DNA from: Chloroflexota bacterium
GTDB lineage: Bacteria; Chloroflexota; Dehalococcoidia; Bin125
NCBI GenBank assembly: GCA_003228175.2
Contig: QGNQ01000004.1
Location: 1 to 64,000 of the forward strand
DNA: 64,000 nt
Reading direction: 5' to 3'
The notes beneath the pieces were generated by a model. That model saw only the letters and a program-made list of their open reading frames with translations. It had not been told where the DNA came from and did no database searches. Shown piece after piece: positions 1-8,122 of this stretch. Positions within the stretch are counted from its first letter, which is position 1. The number at the start of each line of letters is the position of its first letter. The translations under genes were made by a program, and so were the position numbers.

Positions 1-110
1 CATCGTCCGTGCCGTCATCCGTGCCGTCGTCCGTGCCGTCGTCCGTGCCGTCGTCCGTGCCGTCGTCCGTGCCGTCGTCCGTGCCGTCGTCCGTGCCGTC
101 GTCCGTGCCG
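1..110. repeat. 12-bp tandem repeat coding for a DGTD tail
   Basis: About nine head-to-tail copies of a 12-bp unit (gtccgtgccgtc on the plus strand, with one or two single-base variants). On the minus strand they are in frame with the LysM gene and encode repeated Asp-Gly-Thr-Asp. The array reaches the window edge, so its full length is unknown. In-frame 12-bp units of this kind change copy number easily by slippage. Confidence 0.9.
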
Positions 111-964
111 TCGCCGGCGTCCGGGGGTGGCGTTTCGACGACCTGGGTTCCGCCGGCGGTGGTCTGTTGGATATCGAGCGGAGCGGTGAAGCCGATCGGC
201 ACCGTCACGACCTGACCAATGGTGATGGTGTTGATATCGGAGATGCCGTTGTAGACGGCGATCGCTTCGATGGTGGTGCCGTATTCGGTGGCGATGGCGC
301 CAAGGCTGTCGCCGGGCTGGACCGCGTGCTCGGTCAGTTCGGTCCAGGCGAGGAGTTGCTCCCGCGGCGTCAGATCGGGGTCGGGCTCTTGGGGCTCGGG
401 CTCGGCGGCCTGCTCCTCTGCGACGGGGGCGGGCTCTTCCTGTGCGGGCGTCGTTGCGGGCTCTTGCGTCTGCGCCTGCGCCTCCTCGGCGTCGTTCGCA
501 GGCAGCGTCGGCGGATCGCCGGGCGCGGCGGCGTCGTCGTTGGCCGCGATCACGGCCTGGGAGGTTGCGGGAGTGGCGGCGCCGTCGTCGTCGAGCACGG
601 CGAAGCCGACGCCGATGGCGGCGGGGATGAGCATGGCGAAGAGGATGAAGGCGATGCCTTCACGCGAGCCGATCAGTTCCAGCAGGCCACCGCCGAAGAC
701 GCGTTCGCTGAGCGACGGGCCGGGCGGACGCGCAACGACGCCGCGATAGACGGGGCAGCGTTGGTAGCGCGCGGAGAGACAGAAGCGCCCCTGAATGTCG
801 GTACGGACGCGCTGCGGGCTGGCGGGCTTGTAGCAGCGATGCTCGGAATCCGGCATGGGATCGACGAGGGCGGGGTCGTCCGCGCGGCCGACGAAGGGAC
901 AGGCGGGCATGGCGGCGGCATCCGAGCCACCGATTGCGCGCGGCCCAACCGATGGGTCGTTCAT
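1..964 (-). CDS. LysM-domain membrane protein with acidic DGTD repeat tail (3' end outside window)
   Basis: Translated from the minus strand from ATG at 964; the stop lies beyond position 1. Residues about 17-65 are rich in Cys and His (CPFVGR, HRCYKP, FCLSARYQRCP), an arrangement I associate with Chloroflexota LysM proteins and possibly metal binding. A hydrophobic helix follows (GIAFILFAMLIPAAIGVGF), then a Pro/Glu/Ala-rich linker, one LysM domain (HAVQPGDSLGAIATEYGTT ... TVPIG) and the DGTD tail. LysM binds peptidoglycan or other GlcNAc polymers. The single helix suggests a cytoplasmic Cys-rich head and a wall-facing LysM and acidic tail. Divergent from the LysM/M23 gene at 1227, with 262 bp between them. 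The tail might bind Ca2+, but this is speculation. Confidence 0.85.
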   Translation of the reverse strand, partial: MNDPSVGPRAIGGSDAAAMPACPFVGRADDPALVDPMPDSEHRCYKPASPQRVRTDIQGRFCLSARYQRCPVYRGVVARPPGPSLSERVFGGGLLELIGSREGIAFILFAMLIPAAIGVGFAVLDDDGAATPATSQAVIAANDDAAAPGDPPTLPANDAEEAQAQTQEPATTPAQEEPAPVAEEQAAEPEPQEPDPDLTPREQLLAWTELTEHAVQPGDSLGAIATEYGTTIEAIAVYNGISDINTITIGQVVTVPIGFTAPLDIQQTTAGGTQVVETPPPDAGDGTDDGTDDGTDDGTDDGTDDGTDDGTDDGTDDGTDD

Positions 965-1226
965 TGGAATCCCGTCCGCAGGGTTGGGCAGGGAAGAGGC
1001 GTCATCCCGCGCATTGTAATCGGCTTCCCGGCTTTGCCGCGCGGAGGCACCTGATTATGGGCGGGCGGTGTCGCCGGGGTGGGGGCCGTCGGTCGGGGAG
1101 ACAGGCAAAGGATCGCACTAAAGCCGGGCGGGTTTGGCGGTCCGCGGGGCCCCGGCGTACAGTGGCGCCGCTTCGGGGATCCTGGAGCACGGGCGGTCGG
1201 CATGTCGGTGAAGGGCATTCCCGCGA

Positions 1227-3257
1227 ATGTTCGCTTCTCTGCGTTTGATCGCGCTTGGCGCGATGATTCTGGCGGCCGCGTTGACGCTGCCCGGTTCGTT
1301 GCGGGCCAGCAACTATGTGGTCCAGCCGGGCGATACGCTGTCCGGGCTCGCGGAGCGCTTCGAGACGACTCAGGCGGCGCTGCTGGCCGCGAACCCACAC
1401 GTGGCGTCGGCGGACGTGCTCTGGGCGGGCGCGGAGCTCACGATTCCAAGCGACGAGGACGCCAATGAGGACGGCCCGAACGCCGAGGATTCCGAGGCGG
1501 GCTCGCCGACGGGAGGGCCGGGGCCGTCTGTGGGCAACGGCGTGCGACTCACGCATCTGGTGCGCCTGGGTGACACGCTGATCGCGATCGCCGATGTCTA
1601 CGGCACGACCCCTTCCACGATCCTGGCGCTGAATCCCTCGTACACGGCAAGCCGGCTGATCCCAGGCCTGGTGCTGGTCGTGGTGGACACGACCCGCCCG
1701 GCAGCCGTTGCGCCGGCGCCGGCGCCCACACCCGTTCCATCGCCGACGGGCCCCGCCGCGCCCGTGGCGACGCCGGTCCCGAGCAGCGGCCAGCCGGCGA
1801 GCAGTGCGCCACGCGTGGGGGACCAGGTGGTGGCGCTGTACCGCGTGGTGGCGGGGGATACGTTCAGCGGGATCGCGGCGCGCGCTGGGGTCAGCCAGGC
1901 GCTGCTCTCGCAGCTGAACCCGCACGTGGATCCGGACCGTTTGTTCGTGGGCGAAACGCTGTTCGTGCCAGGCGGGGCGGGGGAGTCGACGCGGGCGCCG
2001 TCGACTGGCGCGTCGACCGCGAGTGGCAGCTATGTGGTGGCGCCGGGCGACTCGGCGAGTGGAATCGCGGATCGCTTTGGGATCCCGTTCGCGGTGCTGG
2101 CCGGGGCGAATCCGAGCCTGGACTTGTCGATCATTTTCGTGGGGCAAACGCTGCGCGTGCCGGCGGGCAAGGTGGTGCGAGTGGAGGCGGCGGTCGGGGA
2201 GGGGGATCTGACGACGTACGTGGTGCGTTCGGGCGATTTTGCTGAGGCGATCGCGTCGTTGCACGGGATCGATCTGAGCACGCTGCAACGGCTGAATCCG
2301 GGCGCGAACCTGAACCTGATCGGGATCGGACAGGCGTTGGTGGTGCCGAACGTGGACCTGCCACCCCCGCCCCCGGGCACGGCGCCGGCGGGTCCGCCGC
2401 CGGGGCTGACGCATACGGTGCAGGCCGGGGACACGGTGAGCGGGATCGCGGCGAAGTTCGGGTTGGAGGCGTCCGATCTGACGGGCCTCAATCCGGGCCT
2501 GAATCCGAATCTGATCAGCGTGGGTCAGACGCTGCAGGTGCCGGGCACGGTGGCGGTGCCGCGCGTCTCGATCACCTTCTCAACGGACTTCGGCGATTCG
2601 ATTGAGTATGTGGCTGCGGTGGTGGGGGTGACACCGCACACGCTGCTGGCCAACAACCCGGGGTTGAGCGCGGGCTTTATCGGTTTCGGAACGGTGCTGC
2701 GGGTGCCGGAGCGCGAGGGCATCATTGTGGAGGTGCGCAGCGGCGACACGTTGCGGGCGATTGCGTCGCAGTTTGGCACGAGCGTGGAGGCGCTGGTCGA
2801 GGCGGGGGACAACGGGGTGACCGATCCGAACGGGCTGATCGCGGGGCAGGAGATTCTGATCCCGATCATCACGCCGGCATTCGTGTGGCCGGCGCAGGGG
2901 CTGCTGACGGACGGGTTCGGCGAGTGCCGGACGAACGACTGCGGCGTGCGGCATCGGGGCACGGACATCGCGCAGAACGGGGGCGCGGCGCTGGCGATGG
3001 CGGACGGCGTGGTGACGAGCGCGGGGGGCAGTTACTGCTGCGGACTGGGCTTCTTCCTGGAGATCGACTACGGCAATGGCTGGGTGAGCGTCTACGGGCA
3101 CCTGAACGGGCCGGCCTGGGTAGTAGAGGGGCAGACGGTGTCGGCGGGGGAGCCGGTGGGGGAGGTGGGTACGACGGGCTTCAGCACGGGCCCGCATCTG
3201 CACGTGGAGCTGTACCACAACGAGTGGCTGCTGGACGCGCTCAACTACCTGCCGTAG
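1227..3257 (+). CDS. Secreted multi-LysM M23 (LytM-type) endopeptidase
   Basis: 676 residues. It begins with a signal peptide (MFASLRLIALGAMILAAALT...). Eight LysM-type repeats follow, at about residues 29-75, 108-150, 193-240, 265-310, 325-370, 395-440, 448-490 and 498-545; the seventh is degenerate (FSTDFGDSIEYVAAVV). Pro/Ala linkers separate them. The C-terminal 125 residues form a peptidase M23 domain with the Zn ligands HRGTD and HLHVE, so it should be an active glycyl-glycine or peptide-crosslink endopeptidase. Eight LysM domains are many and suggest tight attachment to peptidoglycan. Likely role: cell-wall remodelling or cell separation. A possible -10 (TACAGT) lies about 70 bp upstream. 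The start was chosen because the signal peptide follows it directly. Confidence 0.93.
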   Translation: MFASLRLIALGAMILAAALTLPGSLRASNYVVQPGDTLSGLAERFETTQAALLAANPHVASADVLWAGAELTIPSDEDANEDGPNAEDSEAGSPTGGPGPSVGNGVRLTHLVRLGDTLIAIADVYGTTPSTILALNPSYTASRLIPGLVLVVVDTTRPAAVAPAPAPTPVPSPTGPAAPVATPVPSSGQPASSAPRVGDQVVALYRVVAGDTFSGIAARAGVSQALLSQLNPHVDPDRLFVGETLFVPGGAGESTRAPSTGASTASGSYVVAPGDSASGIADRFGIPFAVLAGANPSLDLSIIFVGQTLRVPAGKVVRVEAAVGEGDLTTYVVRSGDFAEAIASLHGIDLSTLQRLNPGANLNLIGIGQALVVPNVDLPPPPPGTAPAGPPPGLTHTVQAGDTVSGIAAKFGLEASDLTGLNPGLNPNLISVGQTLQVPGTVAVPRVSITFSTDFGDSIEYVAAVVGVTPHTLLANNPGLSAGFIGFGTVLRVPEREGIIVEVRSGDTLRAIASQFGTSVEALVEAGDNGVTDPNGLIAGQEILIPIITPAFVWPAQGLLTDGFGECRTNDCGVRHRGTDIAQNGGAALAMADGVVTSAGGSYCCGLGFFLEIDYGNGWVSVYGHLNGPAWVVEGQTVSAGEPVGEVGTTGFSTGPHLHVELYHNEWLLDALNYLP

Positions 3258-3334
3258 CGACGCCGACACTTCTCGGATCCGTTTCGCAACCGCTGCTCTT
3301 GGCCTACGCGGCTTTCCCAGGAACAGGGTGCAGG

Positions 3335-3628
3335 ATGCGGATGTTCTTGAGGCTGGAGGCGCGGGAGGCGTTGATTGACCCGGACCAGGTCGCGCCGGCG
3401 CGCGTTCGGTTTGGGGAGGCGATGGGGAAGATCGTGGGATCGGGCAAGGTGGAAGCGTCCGGCGTGTTCGCCGACGCGCGCGGCGGGATTTTCATCCTGG
3501 ACGTAGCGGATGAGATGGAGCTCTCAGGCTACGTCTTTGGCATCCTGGATATCGCGACGGTGGAGACCCACCCCCTGATCACGGGCGAGCAGCTGCAGGT
3601 GTTCTTCGCAGCCGAGGCCGCCGGCTAG
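3335..3628 (+). CDS. Small YCII/muconolactone-isomerase-like protein
   Basis: 97 residues, from ATG at 3335; a second ATG two codons on (3341) is equally possible. The sequence (MRMFLRLEAREALIDP ... GKIVGSGKVEASGVFADARGGIFILDVADEMEL) has the alternating strand and helix pattern of dimeric alpha-beta ferredoxin-like proteins such as YCII-related or muconolactone-isomerase-like families. I cannot name a substrate. It lies 77 bp after the M23 gene and stops 3 bp before the convergent gene at 3632. Confidence 0.6.
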   Translation: MRMFLRLEAREALIDPDQVAPARVRFGEAMGKIVGSGKVEASGVFADARGGIFILDVADEMELSGYVFGILDIATVETHPLITGEQLQVFFAAEAAG

Positions 3629-3631
3629 GGG

Positions 3632-4636
3632 CTACTCCGCCTGGGACCGGACCGCGTGCAGGACGTGCTGTAGGGCCGCGATGTCGGTGGGGCCGTAGAG
3701 GGCGGCGGCGCGGTCCGCGTAGCCGGGGTCGGTGTCGCCGGGGTCCGTGCGGCCGGTGTCCGTGCGGAAGTGCGCGGAGACGCTGGCCGCCGCCTGATCG
3801 ATGCACAGGCCGGTGACGACGGCGGCGAACGTGGCGGCGAGCGGGTCGCCGTCGTGCTGGAGCACGGCGACGGAGCGGCGGCCCTTTTCGAGGGCGCTGG
3901 TCCATTGGGGCAAGAGGCCGCTAATGGCGTCTGCGTGGGTGGCGCGGATGCGGGCCTCGGCGAGGTCGCGCATGGCTTCGGCCTGAGCGAGCGCCAGCAC
4001 GGGGTCGCGATCGGGGAGGCGGAGGGCAGCGGCGACCTGCCCGGCCAGCGGCTCCAGGCGGCGGACGCGGGCGGCGTCGCGGAAGCGGGGCAGCATGCGC
4101 CGGCGGGCGGGGGGCTCGTCGACGAGATGGCAGAGGGCGGGGCCGATGCCGTGGACGAAGGCCTGCCAGGTGGTGACGGGGTCGGGGTGGGGGTCGTGGA
4201 GCAGGAGGGCGGCGCGGTCGCAGAGGCGGCGCACGCGGGCCGCCCGTTCGTCAGGATGGAAGTAACGGTCGCGGAAGTCGCGCAGGACGCCGTCCAGTGT
4301 GGGGTCGTAGGAGAGCAGGGGCTGGGCGGTGGCGAGGCGGTGGGCGCGGATGTCGTCCTGGAGGGCGACGTCAACTTCGACGAGGAAGGCGGTGGTGGGC
4401 CAGTCGAGGGCGACGGGGAGGCCGTCGAGGGCCTGGACGTTGCCCAGGGGGTAGTCGGGGCGCCAGTCGGGGAAGAAGGCGATACAGGTGAGGACGGAGT
4501 CGGCGGCCTGGGCGCCGTGGGCGTAGTCACCGGCAAGGAGGAAGGCGCGGATGTCGGGCTGGCGCTGCTTGAGTCGTTGGCAGAGGCGGAGGAGGCGGGG
4601 TCGCCAGTCGGGCTGGGGGGTCCAGTCGAGGTTCAT
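3632..4636 (-). CDS. Hypothetical protein with weak nucleotidyltransferase-like N-terminus
   Basis: 334 residues, minus strand, from ATG at 4636. The N-terminal stretch AFLLAGDYAHGAQAADSVL followed by IAFFPDW loosely recalls the GS...SDxD strand-loop of minimal nucleotidyltransferases, but the paired acidic residues are not in place, so activity is doubtful. The rest is helical and Arg/Ala-rich. The C-terminus carries a short repeated segment (RTDPGDTDPGYADR). No transmembrane segment or signal peptide. I do not recognise a defined family. The many antisense open frames here are codon-bias shadows. Confidence 0.6.
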   Translation of the reverse strand: MNLDWTPQPDWRPRLLRLCQRLKQRQPDIRAFLLAGDYAHGAQAADSVLTCIAFFPDWRPDYPLGNVQALDGLPVALDWPTTAFLVEVDVALQDDIRAHRLATAQPLLSYDPTLDGVLRDFRDRYFHPDERAARVRRLCDRAALLLHDPHPDPVTTWQAFVHGIGPALCHLVDEPPARRRMLPRFRDAARVRRLEPLAGQVAAALRLPDRDPVLALAQAEAMRDLAEARIRATHADAISGLLPQWTSALEKGRRSVAVLQHDGDPLAATFAAVVTGLCIDQAAASVSAHFRTDTGRTDPGDTDPGYADRAAALYGPTDIAALQHVLHAVRSQAE

Positions 4637-4691
4637 GGGGGGGAGCGTCGGGGGAGGGTGTCGGGCATGATGCGAGGGTAGGGGAGCGGGA

Positions 4692-5369
4692 TCAGGCGTC
4701 TGGGTCGAAGAAGGGGTCGGCTGGGAAGGTCGGGTCCAGGTCGAGGGCGATCACCTCGGCAAGAGCATGCGCCTCGTCGGTATCGAGTTCCGCGCGAAGG
4801 ATGATCATGGTTGTCTCGTCGATCCAGTAGCGGACGCTGCCGTTCGCGGTCGGCACGCCGTTCGCCTCTCCCCTGAACGCGGGCTCGACCTCGACGATGG
4901 TGGTGTCGCGGCCGAGGAGGGACTCCCGGCGGAGGACGGTTGCGTTGGGCTCGCCAGCGAGGTCGTTGAGGAACTCGATGAATTCGTCGAGGCTGCGCGC
5001 CTCGACGGGGCCGAGGAGCAGGGCGCTGAGGAGGCGGGGCGGGGCGGGATGGCCGACATCGATTCGTTCGAAGGCCGTGCCAGCCCGCGTCACAACCTCG
5101 TGTCCCGCGCCGAAGACGCTGTGCCTCTTAGGCGGCTCGCCGTCGTGGCCGCCGGCATCCAGGTCGTAGCGCCAGCGGCCGGCCTCGGCGTGCCACCACG
5201 TGAGAGTCGATCGGATCAGGGCTTGATCGTCGTTCAGGACTTCGATTTGGGCTGTGAGGAAGAAGGGGGGTGGGGAGGTTTGGTCTTGCTGCGCGGAGTC
5301 GGAGCAGGCGGCGGCGAGGGATACAGCGGCGCCGAGGAGGATGGCGAGGAGGGCAAGCCGGGGCCGCAC
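4692..5369 (-). CDS. Putative lipoprotein
   Basis: 225 residues from a GTG start at 5369. A type II signal peptide ends in a lipobox (LAAAC at about residues 18-22), so it should be lipid-anchored outside the membrane. The mature part has beta-strand-like stretches (FFLTAQIEVLNDDQALIRSTLTWWH, TTIVEVEPAF, RYWIDETTMIILRAELD), resembling LolA/LppX-type lipoproteins in general layout, but I cannot assign a family. It starts 9 bp after the stop of the GNAT gene on the same strand, so the two are probably cotranscribed. Confidence 0.7.
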   Translation of the reverse strand: MRPRLALLAILLGAAVSLAAACSDSAQQDQTSPPPFFLTAQIEVLNDDQALIRSTLTWWHAEAGRWRYDLDAGGHDGEPPKRHSVFGAGHEVVTRAGTAFERIDVGHPAPPRLLSALLLGPVEARSLDEFIEFLNDLAGEPNATVLRRESLLGRDTTIVEVEPAFRGEANGVPTANGSVRYWIDETTMIILRAELDTDEAHALAEVIALDLDPTFPADPFFDPDA

Positions 5370-5378
5370 GGGGGAAGG

Positions 5379-5825
5379 CTACGTCACCATCTTCTCGAAG
5401 TAGACCCGTCCGAAGCCGTCCTCCCGGACGCGGTGTGTCTCTTGCCAACCGAGGGCGGGATACATCGCGAGGTTCTCCGTCATGGCGACGTTGGTGTAGA
5501 GGCGCATCCGTTCGCGGCCCGCCCGTCGTGCGAGCGTCGCGGCATGGTCGAGCAGAGCCCGACCGTGGCCCTCGCCCTGCCGCTCCGGCCGTACCGCCAC
5601 GTTCTCGACGAAGAAGTCGTCCACATGCTCGAACGCGACCAGAACGCCAATGAGCGCGCCTTGCTCTTCGAGGAGGTGGACGTGGCCTCTGTCGATGAGG
5701 GACGCGTAGTCGGCGGACATTGGGGCGGGCGTGCTGTCGATCCGGGGGAGGTGGCGCGAGTAGGCAGCATTCACGCAGGAGCGAACGTCGACGAGGTCAG
5801 CAGCGACGGCGAGACGGAACGCCAT
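5379..5825 (-). CDS. GNAT-family N-acetyltransferase
   Basis: 148 residues. The acetyl-CoA-binding motif A is clear (VENVAVRPERQGEGHGRALLDHA, here spanning residues about 72-94), followed by the motif B region (LYTNVAMTENLAMYPALGW), as in Gcn5-related acetyltransferases that modify small molecules or proteins. The substrate cannot be read from the sequence. The ATG at 5825 is preceded by TAGCCT and six bases, with no Shine-Dalgarno sequence, so the mRNA is probably leaderless. First gene of a likely two-gene unit with the lipoprotein downstream. Confidence 0.87.
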   Translation of the reverse strand: MAFRLAVAADLVDVRSCVNAAYSRHLPRIDSTPAPMSADYASLIDRGHVHLLEEQGALIGVLVAFEHVDDFFVENVAVRPERQGEGHGRALLDHAATLARRAGRERMRLYTNVAMTENLAMYPALGWQETHRVREDGFGRVYFEKMVT

Positions 5826-5831
5826 GGAGCG

Positions 5832-5837
5832 AGGCTA
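5832..5837 (-). promoter_or_regulatory. -10 box (TAGCCT) of leaderless GNAT gene
   Basis: On the minus strand TAGCCT is followed by CGCTCC and the ATG of the acetyltransferase gene. A TANNNT box 6-7 bases before the start codon is the usual layout of a leaderless promoter. Confidence 0.6.
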
Positions 5838-5852
5838 GGGGAGAGCGGCCCG

Positions 5853-5902
5853 TCCTTCGACAGCCCCCTTCGACTGGCTGCGTTCGCTCAGGGCGAACGG
5901 AA
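5853..5902. repeat. Dispersed TTCGACAGGCTCAGG-type repeat, rearranged copy
   Basis: Intergenic copy with ccttcgacag, then a second ccttcgactggctgcg and a small hairpin (gttcgctcagggcgaac). Related intergenic copies lie at about 13300, 35928 and 39824. Confidence 0.6.
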
Positions 5903-5922
5903 GTCAGGATCCCCGGTGGGGG

Positions 5923-7848
5923 CTAGGGGGTGACGGTGACGCCGATGAGGCGGACGGCGTCGATCTGTTCGAAGCCGGGGCGCTCCGTGTAGATCCAGGC
6001 GGAGCTAACGGCGTACGGAGTCTGGGGGAAGGTGATGCGGAAGACGCCGGGGCAGGCGGTGCTGTCCTCGGGATCGGGACCGCCGTCGACGGCGGAGCTG
6101 TAGACCTGGTGGGTGGGGTCTCCGATGCCAACGCCGTTCTCGTCGAGGAGTTCGATCAGGACGACGGAGCCGGTCTCGAAGCTCTCGTGGATCTCGATGC
6201 CGGTGGCATGGAAGTTGGCGGGGGCGAAGTTGACCTGCAGGATGACGGTCTGGGGCGGGAGGCCAGAAGCCGGACTGTCGTCGATCTCGGGCGTCCAGGC
6301 GGTGGCGGGGGAGTCGCTGCAGCCGAGGGTGTCGGGCAGGCCCGTGGCGGCGTCGGGGGAGCTGTCCCCGCGCGTCGTGCTGATCTGCAGCGCGCCGGTT
6401 GCCCAGGTCTCGATCTCCACCCTGGCGCTGGCGGTCTGGCTGGGGAGGGGACCATCGGGGCCGCTGGCGGAGACGGTGACGGTGTTGTCGATGTCGCCGT
6501 CGTTGTCGGGGTTGCCCTGCGTGTCGAACCCATTCGCCGTGAAGGCCGCCTCGGGGACCAGATACACCCCGTGGAAGGTCCAGGTCTCGCCGATGTCGAG
6601 GACAGCGTTGGTGTTGTCGCCGCTGCCACCGGTTTGAATGGCGGGACCGAAGAGGACGGCCAGGTTCGACTTGTCGAAGGTGAGGTTGGTCAGGGCCGCG
6701 CCGCCGGTGTTCTCCACGACGACGGTGTAGGTGATCGGGCCGGGCGCACCGATGCCCTGGGGGCTTGGGGTGTTGGTCACCGTGAAGGCGGCCGGCAGCA
6801 CGACGGGTGTTTCGACGCGGCTCGTGTTGTTGTTCAGGTTGGGATCACGCAGGGGCCGGGGCCGGGGTCGAAGGATCCCGTCATCCTCGATGGCCGTGCC
6901 CAGGACGGCCGTGTTGATGATGGGCTCGGCGGAGGCGTAGTCGGGATCAATCCGGACGGCGAAGGGAATGACCCGCGTCTCGTGAGGGTCCAAGAACAAT
7001 TCTACCTGGGCACAGGAGTCCTCTGGGCCAGCGACCAAGTGAGGGCCATCGTCGAAATCGCCGCACACCGTCCAAAACAGCAGGGACGCGCTGTTGCGGG
7101 ATCCGGCTCGATCGAAACTCGTACCGGCGGGCACGACGTTGGTGAAGCCGCGGACGGAGATCGCGCGATCGATGGGATTCGTGACCGTGTGCTGGTAGAC
7201 GATCACGTCCCCGGGCCGCGGGCCGCCCTGGGGGACGGTCACTTCCGTGGTGACGCTGACGTCAGCGATGAGCAGCGTGAGGCTCTCGTTGACGGTGAGC
7301 GTTCCTTCGTCATTGGTCATGGTGGCATGGGCGCTGAGGGCGATCGCGGTCTTCTCCACAGGTAGCGAACCGGTATCGACCACCAGGTCCAGACTGCGCT
7401 GGCCCGGGTCAATGTCTACGGAGGTGCATAGGCCACTTACCTCCAAAAGGCCACAGCCTGCCGGTAAGAACGTCCTACTGCCCTTGGGGACCAGTACGCT
7501 GGCCTCGACGATGCTTGGCCCGTCGTCTTGGGCGGAGGCGACACCCGCTGCAGGCGATCCCCATTCTGGGCTGGATGCCTCAGGAACGAACCGTACATCC
7601 GGGTCCAGGGTCACGTTCACCCGGACCGTTCCTTCCGCCGCCGTGTCGTTCTGAACGATGACCCGGTACTCGAGTCGGGCGGAATCGCCCGGCGTCGCCT
7701 CCAGGGCGATCAGGGTGATGTGAATGCCGGGGGCTGGCGCCCAACAAGCGTCAACCACGAATGCACCGCTGACGATGGCCGCGCTCATCACGACGATGCC
7801 CATGATCAGGCGCCGGGGGCGGGATGGGAGTGGGAGTGCGGTCGGCAT
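5923..7848 (-). CDS. Secreted or membrane-anchored DUF11-like repeat surface protein
   Basis: 641 residues. I chose ATG at 7848 because GGAGGGG lies just before it and the N-terminal membrane helix follows (RRLIMGIVVMSAAIVSGAFVVDACW). A longer frame to 8073 covers a REP-like palindrome and is unlikely to be translated. The rest is beta-rich, with several Ig-like or DUF11-like modules (for example AFTVTNTPSPQGI ... ITYTVVVENTGGAALTNLTF), typical of surface proteins with a conserved-repeat domain. The C-terminal 150 residues look like a carbohydrate-binding or jelly-roll module (ILQVNFAPANFHATGIEIHE). Likely a cell-surface structural or adhesive protein. Confidence 0.75.
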   Translation of the reverse strand: MPTALPLPSRPRRLIMGIVVMSAAIVSGAFVVDACWAPAPGIHITLIALEATPGDSARLEYRVIVQNDTAAEGTVRVNVTLDPDVRFVPEASSPEWGSPAAGVASAQDDGPSIVEASVLVPKGSRTFLPAGCGLLEVSGLCTSVDIDPGQRSLDLVVDTGSLPVEKTAIALSAHATMTNDEGTLTVNESLTLLIADVSVTTEVTVPQGGPRPGDVIVYQHTVTNPIDRAISVRGFTNVVPAGTSFDRAGSRNSASLLFWTVCGDFDDGPHLVAGPEDSCAQVELFLDPHETRVIPFAVRIDPDYASAEPIINTAVLGTAIEDDGILRPRPRPLRDPNLNNNTSRVETPVVLPAAFTVTNTPSPQGIGAPGPITYTVVVENTGGAALTNLTFDKSNLAVLFGPAIQTGGSGDNTNAVLDIGETWTFHGVYLVPEAAFTANGFDTQGNPDNDGDIDNTVTVSASGPDGPLPSQTASARVEIETWATGALQISTTRGDSSPDAATGLPDTLGCSDSPATAWTPEIDDSPASGLPPQTVILQVNFAPANFHATGIEIHESFETGSVVLIELLDENGVGIGDPTHQVYSSAVDGGPDPEDSTACPGVFRITFPQTPYAVSSAWIYTERPGFEQIDAVRLIGVTVTP

Positions 7849-8006
7849 GGCCCCTCCGTCACGGGGCGGGCGCGGGGCCCGGGATATCGGCGGAGCGATA
7901 GGGGCTGGGGCGGCCGGCGGCAACGACACATGCACCGGGCGGAGACTCGCCCCCTGCGACACGATCAGGGTGGATGGACCCAGGCGACTAGAAACCGCGG
8001 TAGGCA

Positions 8007-8050
8007 CCTCACCCCCCATCCCCCTCTCCATCTCTGACGGAGAGGGGGAG
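8007..8050. repeat. REP-like palindrome
   Basis: Imperfect inverted repeat with arms ccccctctcc (8020-8029) and ggagaggggg (8039-8048), between the DUF11-like gene and nadE. Same family as the elements at 12078, 13253, 25573 and 25659. Confidence 0.75.
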
Positions 8051-8122
8051 ATCGATTGGATGGCTAGCGTCACGAGTTGAGAGCGCGATCGCGAGAACGT
8101 CAGCGGTGGCAGCAGGTACGAG

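Noticed and set aside
1..110. CRISPR-like periodic array
   Set aside because: The unit is 12 bp with no spacers and is in frame with a LysM protein.
3625..4681. Two further long frames (3625-4536 minus and 3770-4681 plus) over the hypothetical gene
   Set aside because: One is almost only Pro/Ser/Thr/Ala, the other Gly/Glu/Val; both are typical out-of-frame translations of GC-rich DNA.
7849..8073. 75-codon N-terminal extension of the DUF11-like protein
   Set aside because: It passes through a REP-like palindrome, and the ATG at 7848 has GGAGGGG and precedes the membrane helix.
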